Position numbers and translations under genes: made by a program. This document shows, piece by piece, positions 1 to 5,454 of a stretch of DNA of 5,462 bases; the stretch's first letter is position 1; the number at the start of each line of letters is the position of its first letter. The stretch is from Thermoplasmata archaeon (lineage in GTDB: Archaea > Thermoplasmatota > E2 > DHVEG-1): contig QMSS01000099.1 of the NCBI GenBank assembly GCA_003649715.1, forward strand, positions 1-5,462, in the 5' to 3' direction. The notes under the pieces were generated by a model, which saw only the letters and a list, made by a program, of their open reading frames with translations, did no database searches and was not told the DNA's origin.

Positions 1-61
1 AGTAATAGAGAGAAATAAGCTGACTTTGCATATCTCTCAAATTACCTGAAGAGGCAATTGA

Positions 62-298
62 TTGTGCATTGTATGTGGCTGGAAATTGAGTGTTTACAAT
101 TCCAGAAGATTGGTAAGTAAACTGATGAAGAGCGGGAATCCATTAATCTCAAAGATAATGCTTCGCTTAGCGTTTAGGGCAATAGATGCCATGGAGGAAT
201 GGATAGATGGCATAAGGAGGGGCCCCGAGGTTATAAATGAATGTATCAGCAAGATCAATATTAGAAGTAATTTGGGGCTTGTCAGGGCTATATTGTGA
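62..298 (+). CDS. doubtful small open frame, unknown product
   Basis: A 78-codon open frame starts with TTG and has no clear Shine-Dalgarno sequence at the right distance. I do not recognise the product. Its middle (residues about 20-65) is helix-prone and mixes basic, acidic and hydrophobic residues in a protein-like way (for example AMEEWIDGIRRG), which is why it is recorded at all. It points away from the three real genes, and stop codons close the frame just before the TTG. It may be a fragment of a decayed gene or a chance open frame; nothing in the neighbourhood supports a function. Confidence 0.15.
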   Translation: MCIVCGWKLSVYNSRRLVSKLMKSGNPLISKIMLRLAFRAIDAMEEWIDGIRRGPEVINECISKINIRSNLGLVRAIL

Positions 299-304
299 CG
301 TATG

Positions 305-328
305 TAACAGAATAGATAACAGAATAGA
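305..328. repeat. 12-bp tandem duplication
   Basis: The unit TAACAGAATAGA occurs twice back to back, exactly, at 305-316 and 317-328, in sequence with no supported gene. It looks like a replication-slippage duplication. A second perfect 12-bp tandem pair of different sequence lies at 4550-4573. Confidence 0.9.
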
Positions 329-397
329 AAGAAAAAGAGGCATATATCTTTCTTGCCTATCGCATAAAGATAGATGAAAAAGCAGGGTAAGCAAATC

Positions 398-549
398 TTA
401 GTGCTCGTGCCCGAAATCTCCCTTTTCTTTCCAGTTTTCTTCCACTTTCAAGTTGCCTTCCAAAAACGCTCTCACCACTCATTTTCGACACTTGCCAAAT
501 TTACACCCTTTCCCTCTGTCACTTTAATTTTATTGTAGTCTAAACATCG
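398..549 (-). pseudogene. frameshifted remnant of an unknown small gene
   Basis: Two adjacent minus-strand frames look coding and join through one -1 shift. The first, from 549 to the TGA at 474-472, reads RCLDYNKIKVTEGKGVNLAS and then VENEW. The second, open from GTG at 478-476 to TAA at 400-398, reads VVRAFLEGNLKVEENWKEKG and then DFGHEH. Joined near 478-475 they give a continuous charged, helix-prone C-terminus of about 48 residues, more protein-like than the third frame. It lies downstream of dnaJ in the same direction. I do not recognise the family. The 5' part is closed by TGA at 552-550, so the gene is either truncated and decayed or carries sequencing errors. The inference rests on composition only. 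Confidence 0.35.
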
Positions 550-692
550 TCAGGAACAATTTAGTTAAAAGCGGGTACTGCGAAGTTAATTGTTGATACT
601 CCCTTAAACTATATCACTGTCAATGTGTGTCACGCTTATGGAGAGATGCTGCGTTCATCCACAAATAATTTCCAAGTACCTGTTTTATACTT

Positions 693-1817
693 TCATTGTT
701 GTGTTTTTTTATCTATCTCATGTAATAGTTCTTCAAGGAGTTTTCTTGCTTTTCTGCTAAGTTTTTCGGGTGTTTTTATGTGTATTTCGACGTATAGGTT
801 TCCATGTCCTCTGCCGTGTAGACGCGGCATGCCTCTGTTGTTGATTTTGAATGTATCACCATTTTGTGTTCCTGCGGGTATTCTGAGTTTTTCAACTCCT
901 CCATCTGGTGTTTCTATATCTACTTTTGTTCCTAATGCGGCTTCGGGGAATGTGATCTCTTTGACTAAGTATAGGTCTGCGCCTCTTCTAGTGTATATTG
1001 GATGTTTTTTTATGTGAACAACAACATATAGATCTCCGTTTTCTCCGCCATGTATGCCTGCTTCTCCTTCTCCGGGTAGTCTGAGTTGTGATCCATCTTC
1101 TACTCCCTTTGGTATTTTGAGTTCTATGCGTCTTGTTTTTTGCACAACTCCTCTTCCATGGCATCTGGGGCAGTGTTGTTCGATGATTGTTCCTTCTCCA
1201 TGGCATCTGGGGCAGGTTGTTATCTGTGTTAGTATTCCAAAGGCTGTTCTTTGTGTTTTTTTGATCTGCCCTGTTCCATTGCATTGTGGACATGTTTTTA
1301 TGGGTGTACCAGGTTTTGCGCCACTTCCATGGCAGAGACTGCAGATTTCGGTTCTGGGTACATGTATTTCGGTTTCTATACCTCTGTAGGCATCTTCTAG
1401 GCTTATCTCTATATCATATCTTAGATCTGCCCCTCTTCTTCTAACTGTTGTTCTTCTTTCAAAACCTGTTCTATGTCCAAAGAATCGTTCGAAGATGTCG
1501 TCGAAGGTGAATCCAAAGTCGAAGTCGAAACCCAGGTCTCTGAATATGTCGCTGAAGTCTGTTCCTCTAAATATGTCTTCGTAGCTGTAACGTTGGTCTA
1601 TACCTGCATGTCCATATCTGTCATACATGGCTCTTTTTTCATCATCATATAAAACTGCGTAGGCTTCTGATATTTCTTTGAATTTTTCTTCTGCATCTTT
1701 GCCAGGATTTTTGTCAGGATGATATTTAAGTGCCAGTCTACGGTAGGCTCTTTTGATTTCTTCTTTAGTTGCATTTCTTGGCACACCTAGGATTTCGTAG
1801 TAGTCTCTTTTAGTCAC
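693..1817 (-). CDS. dnaJ: molecular chaperone DnaJ (class I Hsp40)
   Basis: Cytosolic co-chaperone that delivers unfolded clients to DnaK (Hsp70) and stimulates its ATPase. The 374-residue length is normal for class I DnaJ. The J-domain spans about residues 3-70 with HPD at 33-35. A phenylalanine/aspartate-rich linker follows (about 79-114), with an alternating Phe-Asp pattern around 97-107 in place of a typical Gly/Phe tract. The zinc-binding region has all four CxxCxGxG motifs, at 159-166, 176-183, 202-209 and 216-223, so eight cysteines can bind two zinc ions. The C-terminal substrate-binding domains run to about 360. The start is GTG at 1817-1815, which places MTKRDYYEILG at the usual beginning of the J-domain; a GGGAGGG ribosome-binding sequence lies 11 nt upstream. 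A promoter signal lies about 55 nt upstream. DnaK and GrpE, usual neighbours, are not in the window. Base composition is visibly less AT-rich than in the ATPase gene. Confidence 0.97.
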   Translation of the reverse strand: MTKRDYYEILGVPRNATKEEIKRAYRRLALKYHPDKNPGKDAEEKFKEISEAYAVLYDDEKRAMYDRYGHAGIDQRYSYEDIFRGTDFSDIFRDLGFDFDFGFTFDDIFERFFGHRTGFERRTTVRRRGADLRYDIEISLEDAYRGIETEIHVPRTEICSLCHGSGAKPGTPIKTCPQCNGTGQIKKTQRTAFGILTQITTCPRCHGEGTIIEQHCPRCHGRGVVQKTRRIELKIPKGVEDGSQLRLPGEGEAGIHGGENGDLYVVVHIKKHPIYTRRGADLYLVKEITFPEAALGTKVDIETPDGGVEKLRIPAGTQNGDTFKINNRGMPRLHGRGHGNLYVEIHIKTPEKLSRKARKLLEELLHEIDKKTQQ

Positions 1818-1837
1818 CCTGTGTTGTTCCCTCCCAT
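1814..1837 (-). promoter_or_regulatory. dnaJ ribosome-binding site inside a 7-codon upstream frame
   Basis: The leader contains GGGAGGG (1835-1829), a strong Shine-Dalgarno match, 11 nt before the GTG start of dnaJ, which is somewhat far. An ATG at 1837-1835 opens a tiny frame encoding MGGNNTG whose TGA (1816-1814) overlaps the GTG start as GTGA. This geometry is the classic one for stop-start coupling. The Shine-Dalgarno sequence lies inside the mini-frame itself, and the mini-frame's own ATG has no such sequence in front, so the overlap may be accidental. The ribosome-binding role is well supported; translation of the mini-frame is not. Confidence 0.55.
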
Positions 1838-1870
1838 ACTAAAGACTTTTTTTGGATTAAACTCGTGAAA

Positions 1871-1885
1871 CATTATATTTCTTTT
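1871..1885 (-). promoter_or_regulatory. archaeal BRE/TATA-like promoter of dnaJ
   Basis: Read on the minus strand, the sequence is AAAAGAAATATAATG: a purine-rich BRE-like AGAAA followed by a TATA-type AATATAAT. Initiation about 25 nt downstream would fall near 1850, leaving a leader of roughly 33 nt that contains the GGGAGGG ribosome-binding site. The spacing is right for TBP/TFB-dependent transcription, and the site lies in the 167-bp gap after the peptidase gene. This implies that dnaJ can be expressed separately from the upstream genes. No heat-shock operator could be identified. Confidence 0.55.
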
Positions 1886-1984
1886 TTTGTGTTCCAAGAG
1901 GAATGGACATGTAGGTTAAAAATCTAACCTCATCCCATGTTTTCAAAAAAAAACTTATTATGATTAATGTGCGAGGGGTGTTTT

Positions 1985-2713
1985 CTATATTATGGAGTTC
2001 ATCAGGTGGAAAAGGATGTCTCCTAATGTGAAGGATGTTATGAATCCGATTAACAATGGTATCATGAATGGGATCTTGGGTGTGACCCATATTTTTTGAA
2101 TCTTTCTTTTTTCAAATTCTTTTAACTCCTCCTCTATGTCGAAATCTTTAGGCATGTAGACGAATCTCCTCCTACCATTATTTGTTATCCGTTCAAGGGG
2201 CCATACAAATGTTTTTTTCGCCTTGTCTATACTCATCTTGTATCCAAGTAGACAGTATGGTAGCTCCAGATCATGTTTTGCTATGTTGTATAGTAGTAGA
2301 GCTAGTGGTATTATTAGGAATAGAATGATGGAGTTTGAGAATATGATCCATGGGAAAGGCATCATAGAGGACCATAACGGCAGTTCATTGTTTATTGTGG
2401 GATGGAATGGTGCCAGTATGGATAGTGCCATTATAGCCTTGGCATCAGCTCCTCCGAATATGAGCCGAAGTTGAAAAAGTATGTATGCAAATCCTATCAT
2501 CAATGGTATCATGAGTAGCTGCAATGGGTTATTGAAACCTATGGTAAGGTATTGTATGATGAGCAGAAAACCACCTGCAGTTGCCATTATTATCCATAGC
2601 ATGTTTGATGCTCTTCGGGTTTTTATGTCTGTGTATGATGCATAGCCTAGTATCAATACTCCAACAATTAATCGTATAATATCAAGTAAAAAACCAATGT
2701 TTTCTTCTATCAT
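1985..2713 (-). CDS. archaeal type IV prepilin/prearchaellin peptidase (family A24)
   Basis: Membrane aspartic peptidase that removes the short positively charged leader from archaellins and type IV pilin-like proteins. It has 242 residues. Hydrophobic segments lie at about 8-26, 39-57, 63-82, 96-103 (weak), 118-143 and 216-237. The first catalytic aspartate is D29 in YTDIKTRRASN. The second is D90 in GGADAK (87-92), in the position of the GxGD motif, with alanine for the second glycine. A cytosolic loop of about 70 residues (145-214) precedes the C-terminal VTPKIPF (210-216) membrane segment, typical of the archaeal A24 C-terminal domain. The ATG start is followed directly by an N-terminal hydrophobic helix; no Shine-Dalgarno sequence precedes it. 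The gene begins 42 bp after the ATPase stop. A TATA-like ATATAAAA on the minus strand (about 2767-2760, inside the ATPase 3' end) could drive it separately; otherwise it is co-transcribed. No pilin or archaellin gene is in the window. Its first 113 bases are duplicated exactly at the window end. Confidence 0.92.
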   Translation of the reverse strand: MIEENIGFLLDIIRLIVGVLILGYASYTDIKTRRASNMLWIIMATAGGFLLIIQYLTIGFNNPLQLLMIPLMIGFAYILFQLRLIFGGADAKAIMALSILAPFHPTINNELPLWSSMMPFPWIIFSNSIILFLIIPLALLLYNIAKHDLELPYCLLGYKMSIDKAKKTFVWPLERITNNGRRRFVYMPKDFDIEEELKEFEKRKIQKIWVTPKIPFMIPLLIGFITSFTLGDILFHLMNSII

Positions 2714-2721
2714 GTTTTTAT
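2601..2721. repeat. 121-bp perfect direct repeat, copy A
   Basis: This segment covers 8 bp upstream of the peptidase start and the first 37 codons plus two bases of the gene, including the codon for catalytic D29. It is identical base for base to 5342-5462 in the same orientation. Identity stops abruptly on the left (2600 is c, 5341 is t, and the bases before also differ). On the right it cannot be tested because the window ends. Confidence 0.98.
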
Positions 2722-2755
2722 GGTAATGTGAAAGGTTTTTTTAAGATAATTGATT

Positions 2756-4135
2756 TTATTTTATATCCCAGTCATCTAGGTCATAAATGAGATAGTCTTT
2801 TTTTCTTAGATCCTCTTTGTTTTCTATCTTTTTTGCGATAATACCATAATGTTCTTTTCGTTTCTCGTTAAACCATTCTACAAAACTTGCTTTCTCCTGC
2901 AGTTCCTCTAAGATTTTTAAACATTGTTGATAGCCTAGTTTCTTCCATTTACATTCAAAAAAAGCAATGTCCTTCGTCTGCTCGTTCAGCATTACCAAAT
3001 CTATCTCTTTATCTTTATACCACCATCTGCCAATCTTCTGGAATTGGAATGGCTTAGTTCTCCATAAAAATTCTTTTACAACTTCTTCAAAAATAAGACC
3101 AAGATATGAGTTGTAATTCTGTTTTAAAATTTTAATGGCTTGTTCTGCTTCACCTCGTTCTATGATGGTTTTATTTGGATATATGAACCTAAACCAGAAT
3201 CTGAAATAATTATCTGTAAAGATATATCTTGCGTTCTTTCTTTTTTCTTTTCTTTCTGTAACTGGATACTCTCTCTTTATTATTCTTACTTTCTCCAGGT
3301 TTTGTATGTATTTAGAAATAATTGTTTTGTCGAGGTCTGTATAACTGACAATTTCGCTATGCCTTGTGTATCCAAAGGATATTGCTTTTAATATAGAGAA
3401 ATAGTTTGCGGTTTCTCTAAACTCTTGTCTAAGTAGTATCTCTGCCTCGCTGTAAAGTAGTTTATCTCTGTTTAAAAAAATGTTTTTTACGTTTTCATAA
3501 AATGATAAACTGCCTCTGAATTGTTTTAGATATAGGGGTATGCAGTCTACACAACCATAAACATTTATGCAGTCTTCTATTTTATACATTGGTAGGAATT
3601 TTTTAATTTCAAAAATATTAATTGGATTTATTTCCAGTTGACCTGTTCTTCTGCCATGTAAAGGTGACTTTTCTCCTAATAATTTTTCCATCATACTAAT
3701 CGAAGAACCTATCAAAATCAGGATCATGTTTGACTTACTTAGAGATAAATCCCATATCTTTTGAAATTCAGATGGTACTGCTGGGTTTTGCTTGATAAGG
3801 TATGGAAACTCATCTATAACTATTATGGTTCTTTTTTTAGTTCTTTTTAAAAAACTTTTGAATAAGCTAGTCCAATTATCGAATTTTATAAGTTTAAATT
3901 CATCATCATTTAAAAAATTTCCCATTATACTCTGCATTTCGTTCCTGTTCTCGATGTCACGTTTTTCTTCTGCTAAAAAATATATGTTTGGCTTATTTTT
4001 TATAAATTTGAGTACTAGTTCGGTTTTTCCGATTCTTCTTCTCCCATAGATAATCAGAAACTCGGGTTTATTGCTTTTATATCTTTCTTCTAAAATTTTT
4101 AGTTCATCACTTCTATCTATGAATTGTTGAAACAT
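2756..4135 (-). CDS. archaeal ATPase (MNS/STAND-like) with DUF234 nuclease-like domain
   Basis: P-loop ATPase of the archaeal-ATPase/DUF234 group, common and mobile in archaea, with no settled function. In the 459 residues the Walker A motif is GRRRIGKT (31-38) and Walker B is TIIVIDEF (103-110) with D108-E109. A sensor-like GSS is at 143-145 and the family hallmark LHGRRTGQL at 159-167. A helical region with YGCVDCIPLYL (193-203) follows, then a winged-helix-like segment at about 245-290. The C-terminal half matches DUF234. Within it D379 (KEIDLV) and E394-x-K396 (FECKW) form a PD-(D/E)xK-like constellation, suggesting a nuclease fold. The ATG start gives the usual short lead-in FIDRSDEL before Walker A, and a TATA-like element 25 bp upstream would make the mRNA nearly leaderless. 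It is more AT-rich than dnaJ. It lies 42 bp upstream of the peptidase gene, between the 121-bp repeats. No antitoxin- or effector-like partner is visible. The family assignment is firm; a role in DNA transactions or defence would be inference. Confidence 0.93.
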   Translation of the reverse strand: MFQQFIDRSDELKILEERYKSNKPEFLIIYGRRRIGKTELVLKFIKNKPNIYFLAEEKRDIENRNEMQSIMGNFLNDDEFKLIKFDNWTSLFKSFLKRTKKRTIIVIDEFPYLIKQNPAVPSEFQKIWDLSLSKSNMILILIGSSISMMEKLLGEKSPLHGRRTGQLEINPINIFEIKKFLPMYKIEDCINVYGCVDCIPLYLKQFRGSLSFYENVKNIFLNRDKLLYSEAEILLRQEFRETANYFSILKAISFGYTRHSEIVSYTDLDKTIISKYIQNLEKVRIIKREYPVTERKEKRKNARYIFTDNYFRFWFRFIYPNKTIIERGEAEQAIKILKQNYNSYLGLIFEEVVKEFLWRTKPFQFQKIGRWWYKDKEIDLVMLNEQTKDIAFFECKWKKLGYQQCLKILEELQEKASFVEWFNEKRKEHYGIIAKKIENKEDLRKKDYLIYDLDDWDIK

Positions 4136-4157
4136 GATTATTATAATGTAATTTCAA

Positions 4158-4166
4158 CTATATGAC
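4158..4166 (-). promoter_or_regulatory. possible TATA box of the ATPase gene
   Basis: On the minus strand the sequence reads GTCATATAG. Its centre lies about 26 bp upstream of the ATG at 4135, so transcription would start at or next to the start codon and give a leaderless mRNA. That agrees with the absence of any GGAGG-like sequence in front of this gene. The match to a TATA consensus is modest in a very AT-rich region, and ATTATAATA (4147-4139) is too close to the start to serve. Confidence 0.3.
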
Positions 4167-4479
4167 ACTTTCTGTTGACGGGTATCTGTTTTATCTTTTT
4201 TTGTGATAATAGTAGCAAAAAAAAGATTCTTTATTCTCAAACTTGTTATATTCCTTTGTAGTACTAGGCTAAGTCTAGTGCCTATATGCTAGTTTATAGT
4301 GTTAGCTCTTTCATCTGAGTTATCGAACATATGATCACCTAAGATAATCTACTAATTTCTCATTTTCCTGTTGAATTAGATAAGCAAATTACTTGTAGTT
4401 GTACAGAGTGTTTGATAATTCATCAGCATGAAACCATAGTATTTAATCATAGATTAATGGTGAGAGCAACAACTTTTTT

Positions 4480-4531
4480 GAAACAAAAAAATTGTTTCCC
4501 ATCCCAGAGGAAACTAAGGGGGAAACAAAAA
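4480..4531. repeat. overlapping inverted and direct repeats
   Basis: GAAACAA (4480-4486) pairs with TTGTTTC (4492-4498) around a 5-base A loop. The same TTGTTTCCC (4492-4500) also pairs over 9 bp with GGGAAACAA (4520-4528). GAAACAAAAA occurs directly at 4480-4489 and 4522-4531. The central arm could thus form either of two mutually exclusive hairpins. It lies just before the helix-turn-helix remnant. Function is unknown; it could be regulatory, a mobile-element end, or chance. Confidence 0.5.
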
Positions 4532-4540
4532 TGGTAATAG

Positions 4541-4757
4541 GAGTCTGTAGAGTTGTTAAATGAGTTGTTAAATGAAAAAAGACATCTTTTGGTAGACAGA
4601 AAGAAGAGACTGGAGATAAAGGCTTTGGCTATACTGATCCTACCAGAGGCAGGTTTTATTCAACATAGAAAGACAAAAAAGCTATGGGTTTGATAGAAGG
4701 ATTCTCTCATGAAATCTGGTAGAGAATGGTATACTAGAATGTAAAAAAATTGTTTGA
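4541..4757 (+). pseudogene. degenerate helix-turn-helix protein, transposase-like
   Basis: The frame from 4541 to TGA 4691-4693 reads ESVELLNELLNEKRHLLVDR, continues KKRLEIKALAILILPEAGFI, and ends QHRKTKKLWV. A +1 shift near 4682 continues as YGFDRRILS, then a TGA (4710-4712), then NLVENGILECKKIV to TGA 4755-4757. Joined, it resembles the N-terminal helix-turn-helix of IS630-like transposases: a helical lead-in, an ALxILxLPExG core, an LGVSRRTVS-like recognition helix (YGFDRRILS) and an LVENGILECKK tail like WVERYNEEGIEGLK. The same frame is open from ATG 4457 to the double stop TAA-TAG (4535-4540), encoding 26 lysine-rich residues that could be an earlier part. No DDE catalytic domain or terminal inverted repeats were found. 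One frameshift and at least one internal stop indicate decay. The family assignment is from pattern only and could be another helix-turn-helix regulator. Confidence 0.35.
4550..4573 (+). repeat. in-frame 12-bp tandem duplication
   Basis: GAGTTGTTAAAT occurs twice in tandem, exactly, at 4550-4561 and 4562-4573. In the frame of the helix-turn-helix remnant it encodes ELLN-ELLN. Duplication of four whole codons keeps the frame and extends an amphipathic helix. Confidence 0.9.
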
Positions 4758-4795
4758 TGCAAAAAAAGAGGGGTGAGGAGATCGGTTGCAGTTGA

Positions 4796-5044
4796 TTAAG
4801 GCAAACTCGGGATAGGAGAACAAACCAGATCTATTGTCTGGAGTACAGATAGATAGATGTGGATGATAGATTTTCTTATCAGTTCATATCTCTCCAGTAG
4901 TAGAATCTCTTGTTTGATGTAATCTATATTTCCTAAGAAAAGGGTTATTGGGGGGAGATGTGAAAAAACATATCTTTGGTTCTTACCGCCAAATAAGTCC
5001 ACAACAATAGTGTAACTTTTGCTTTGAAAGATTTGGATTGAGGA
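4796..5044 (-). pseudogene. open frame with VVDLFGG motif, possible methyltransferase fragment
   Basis: The frame is open from 5044 to TAA at 4798-4796. The only conventional start is GTG at 5002-5000 (68 codons), but this would cut through the strand-like stretch SYTIVVDLFGGKNQ, so the open frame is more likely the inside of a broken gene. The upstream part is closed by TAA at 5047-5045; in a neighbouring frame IKPMMFIILNPNLSKQK runs into the same point, suggesting a frameshift. VVDLFGG, then SHLPP, then GNIDYI and ERYELIRK faintly recall motif I and the following region of D12-class adenine DNA methyltransferases (xVDLFGG, then LPP, NDID and YELI), but the DPPY motif is absent. The direction matches the three real genes. 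I cannot name it securely; a random open frame remains possible. Confidence 0.25.
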
Positions 5045-5316
5045 TTATAAACATCATAGGTTTTATAGGAGCATAAATGCTGTTTGAGCAGGGGGTACAA
5101 CCCTGTTTAAATCTCATATAAAAGATTTTTTTGGAAAAGGCCTTCCGTATCACAGTTTTTTACCGAGTGGAAAAAGTTGGGTTGCAACCTGATGCTTTAT
5201 CTACACCTTCTTTGGGAGATGAAAAATTGTTGAGACGTCCTATGCTCTATATACAAATAACCAAAAATCTTTTTTATTATTGATTATTATATTGTGGTCC
5301 GATATACAACCTTTAT

Positions 5317-5454
5317 CTAATGATAAACAATAACATAAGATATGTTTGATGCTCTTCGGGTTTTTATGTCTGTGTATGATGCATAGCCTAGTATCAATAC
5401 TCCAACAATTAATCGTATAATATCAAGTAAAAAACCAATGTTTTCTTCTATCAT
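5317..5454 (-). pseudogene. truncated second copy of the prepilin peptidase start
   Basis: The duplicated segment carries the ATG (5454-5452) and the first 37 codons plus two bases of the A24 peptidase gene, identical to the intact gene. After 5342 the reading frame runs into unrelated sequence, adds ISYVIVYH and stops at TAG (5319-5317), giving 45 residues. It keeps the first transmembrane helix and D29 but lacks D90, the other membrane segments and the C-terminal domain, so it cannot be an active peptidase. Only 8 bp upstream of the start are visible, so its promoter is unknown. If the window end is an assembly boundary, this may be a junction rather than a real second gene start. Confidence 0.8.

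Larger units (their letters stand above)
1..692. other. gene-poor tract downstream of dnaJ
   Basis: No intact gene can be supported here. The tract holds a low-confidence plus-strand open frame (62-298), a 12-bp tandem duplication (305-328) and a frameshifted coding-like remnant on the minus strand (398-549). No DnaK or GrpE coding sequence, tRNA or obvious terminator follows dnaJ. From about 410 to 530 the plus strand is pyrimidine-rich, so the minus strand is purine-rich, which fits former coding on the minus strand. Weak inverted repeats at 326-332/347-353 and 555-561/588-594 have 7-bp AT-rich arms and no run of T, so I do not call them terminators. Confidence 0.6.
4136..5316. other. gene-poor AT-rich tract with decayed coding fragments
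   Basis: About 1.2 kb lacks an intact gene. From 4136 to about 4450 I see only the ATPase promoter region and short AT-rich palindromic words (for example ACTAG..CTAGT at 4262-4278). From 4457 to 4757 lie plus-strand coding-like pieces ending in a helix-turn-helix-like segment. From 5044 down to 4796 there is a minus-strand open frame of unclear origin. From about 5045 to 5316 nothing is supported. A perfect 12-bp tandem pair and overlapping inverted repeats also occur. The mixture of broken frames on both strands resembles a graveyard of mobile genes. Confidence 0.6.

Noticed and set aside
625..1017. 130-codon plus-strand open frame rich in Ser, Phe and Cys
   Set aside because: It is antisense to the DnaJ C-terminus, whose domain structure is certain; the composition is that of a reverse-strand shadow.
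1054..1389. 111-codon plus-strand open frame with repeated PLPWHLGQ-like segments
   Set aside because: The apparent repeats are the antisense of the CxxCxGxG zinc motifs of DnaJ.
1857..2090. 77-codon minus-strand open frame between the peptidase and dnaJ
   Set aside because: It overlaps the peptidase C-terminus out of frame and its own C-terminus runs through the dnaJ promoter region; no start signal or recognisable protein.
2450..2467. GGAD instead of GxGD at the second catalytic aspartate of the peptidase
   Set aside because: The aspartate and flanking residues are intact and the rest of the protein is well preserved, so I regard it as a tolerated archaeal variant and not as inactivation.
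5089..5105. CAGGG/CCCTG inverted repeat
   Set aside because: Only 5 bp of stem, with no associated gene or conserved context.
5109..5131. Six-bp hairpin (AAATCT/AGATTT) followed by a T run, resembling a terminator on the plus strand
   Set aside because: The stem is short and AT-rich, no plus-strand gene precedes it, and such shapes are expected by chance in this composition.
2722..5341. Classic insertion sequence between the 121-bp repeats
   Set aside because: No terminal inverted repeats at the two edges, no intact transposase or integrase, and 121 bp is far too long for a transposon target duplication.
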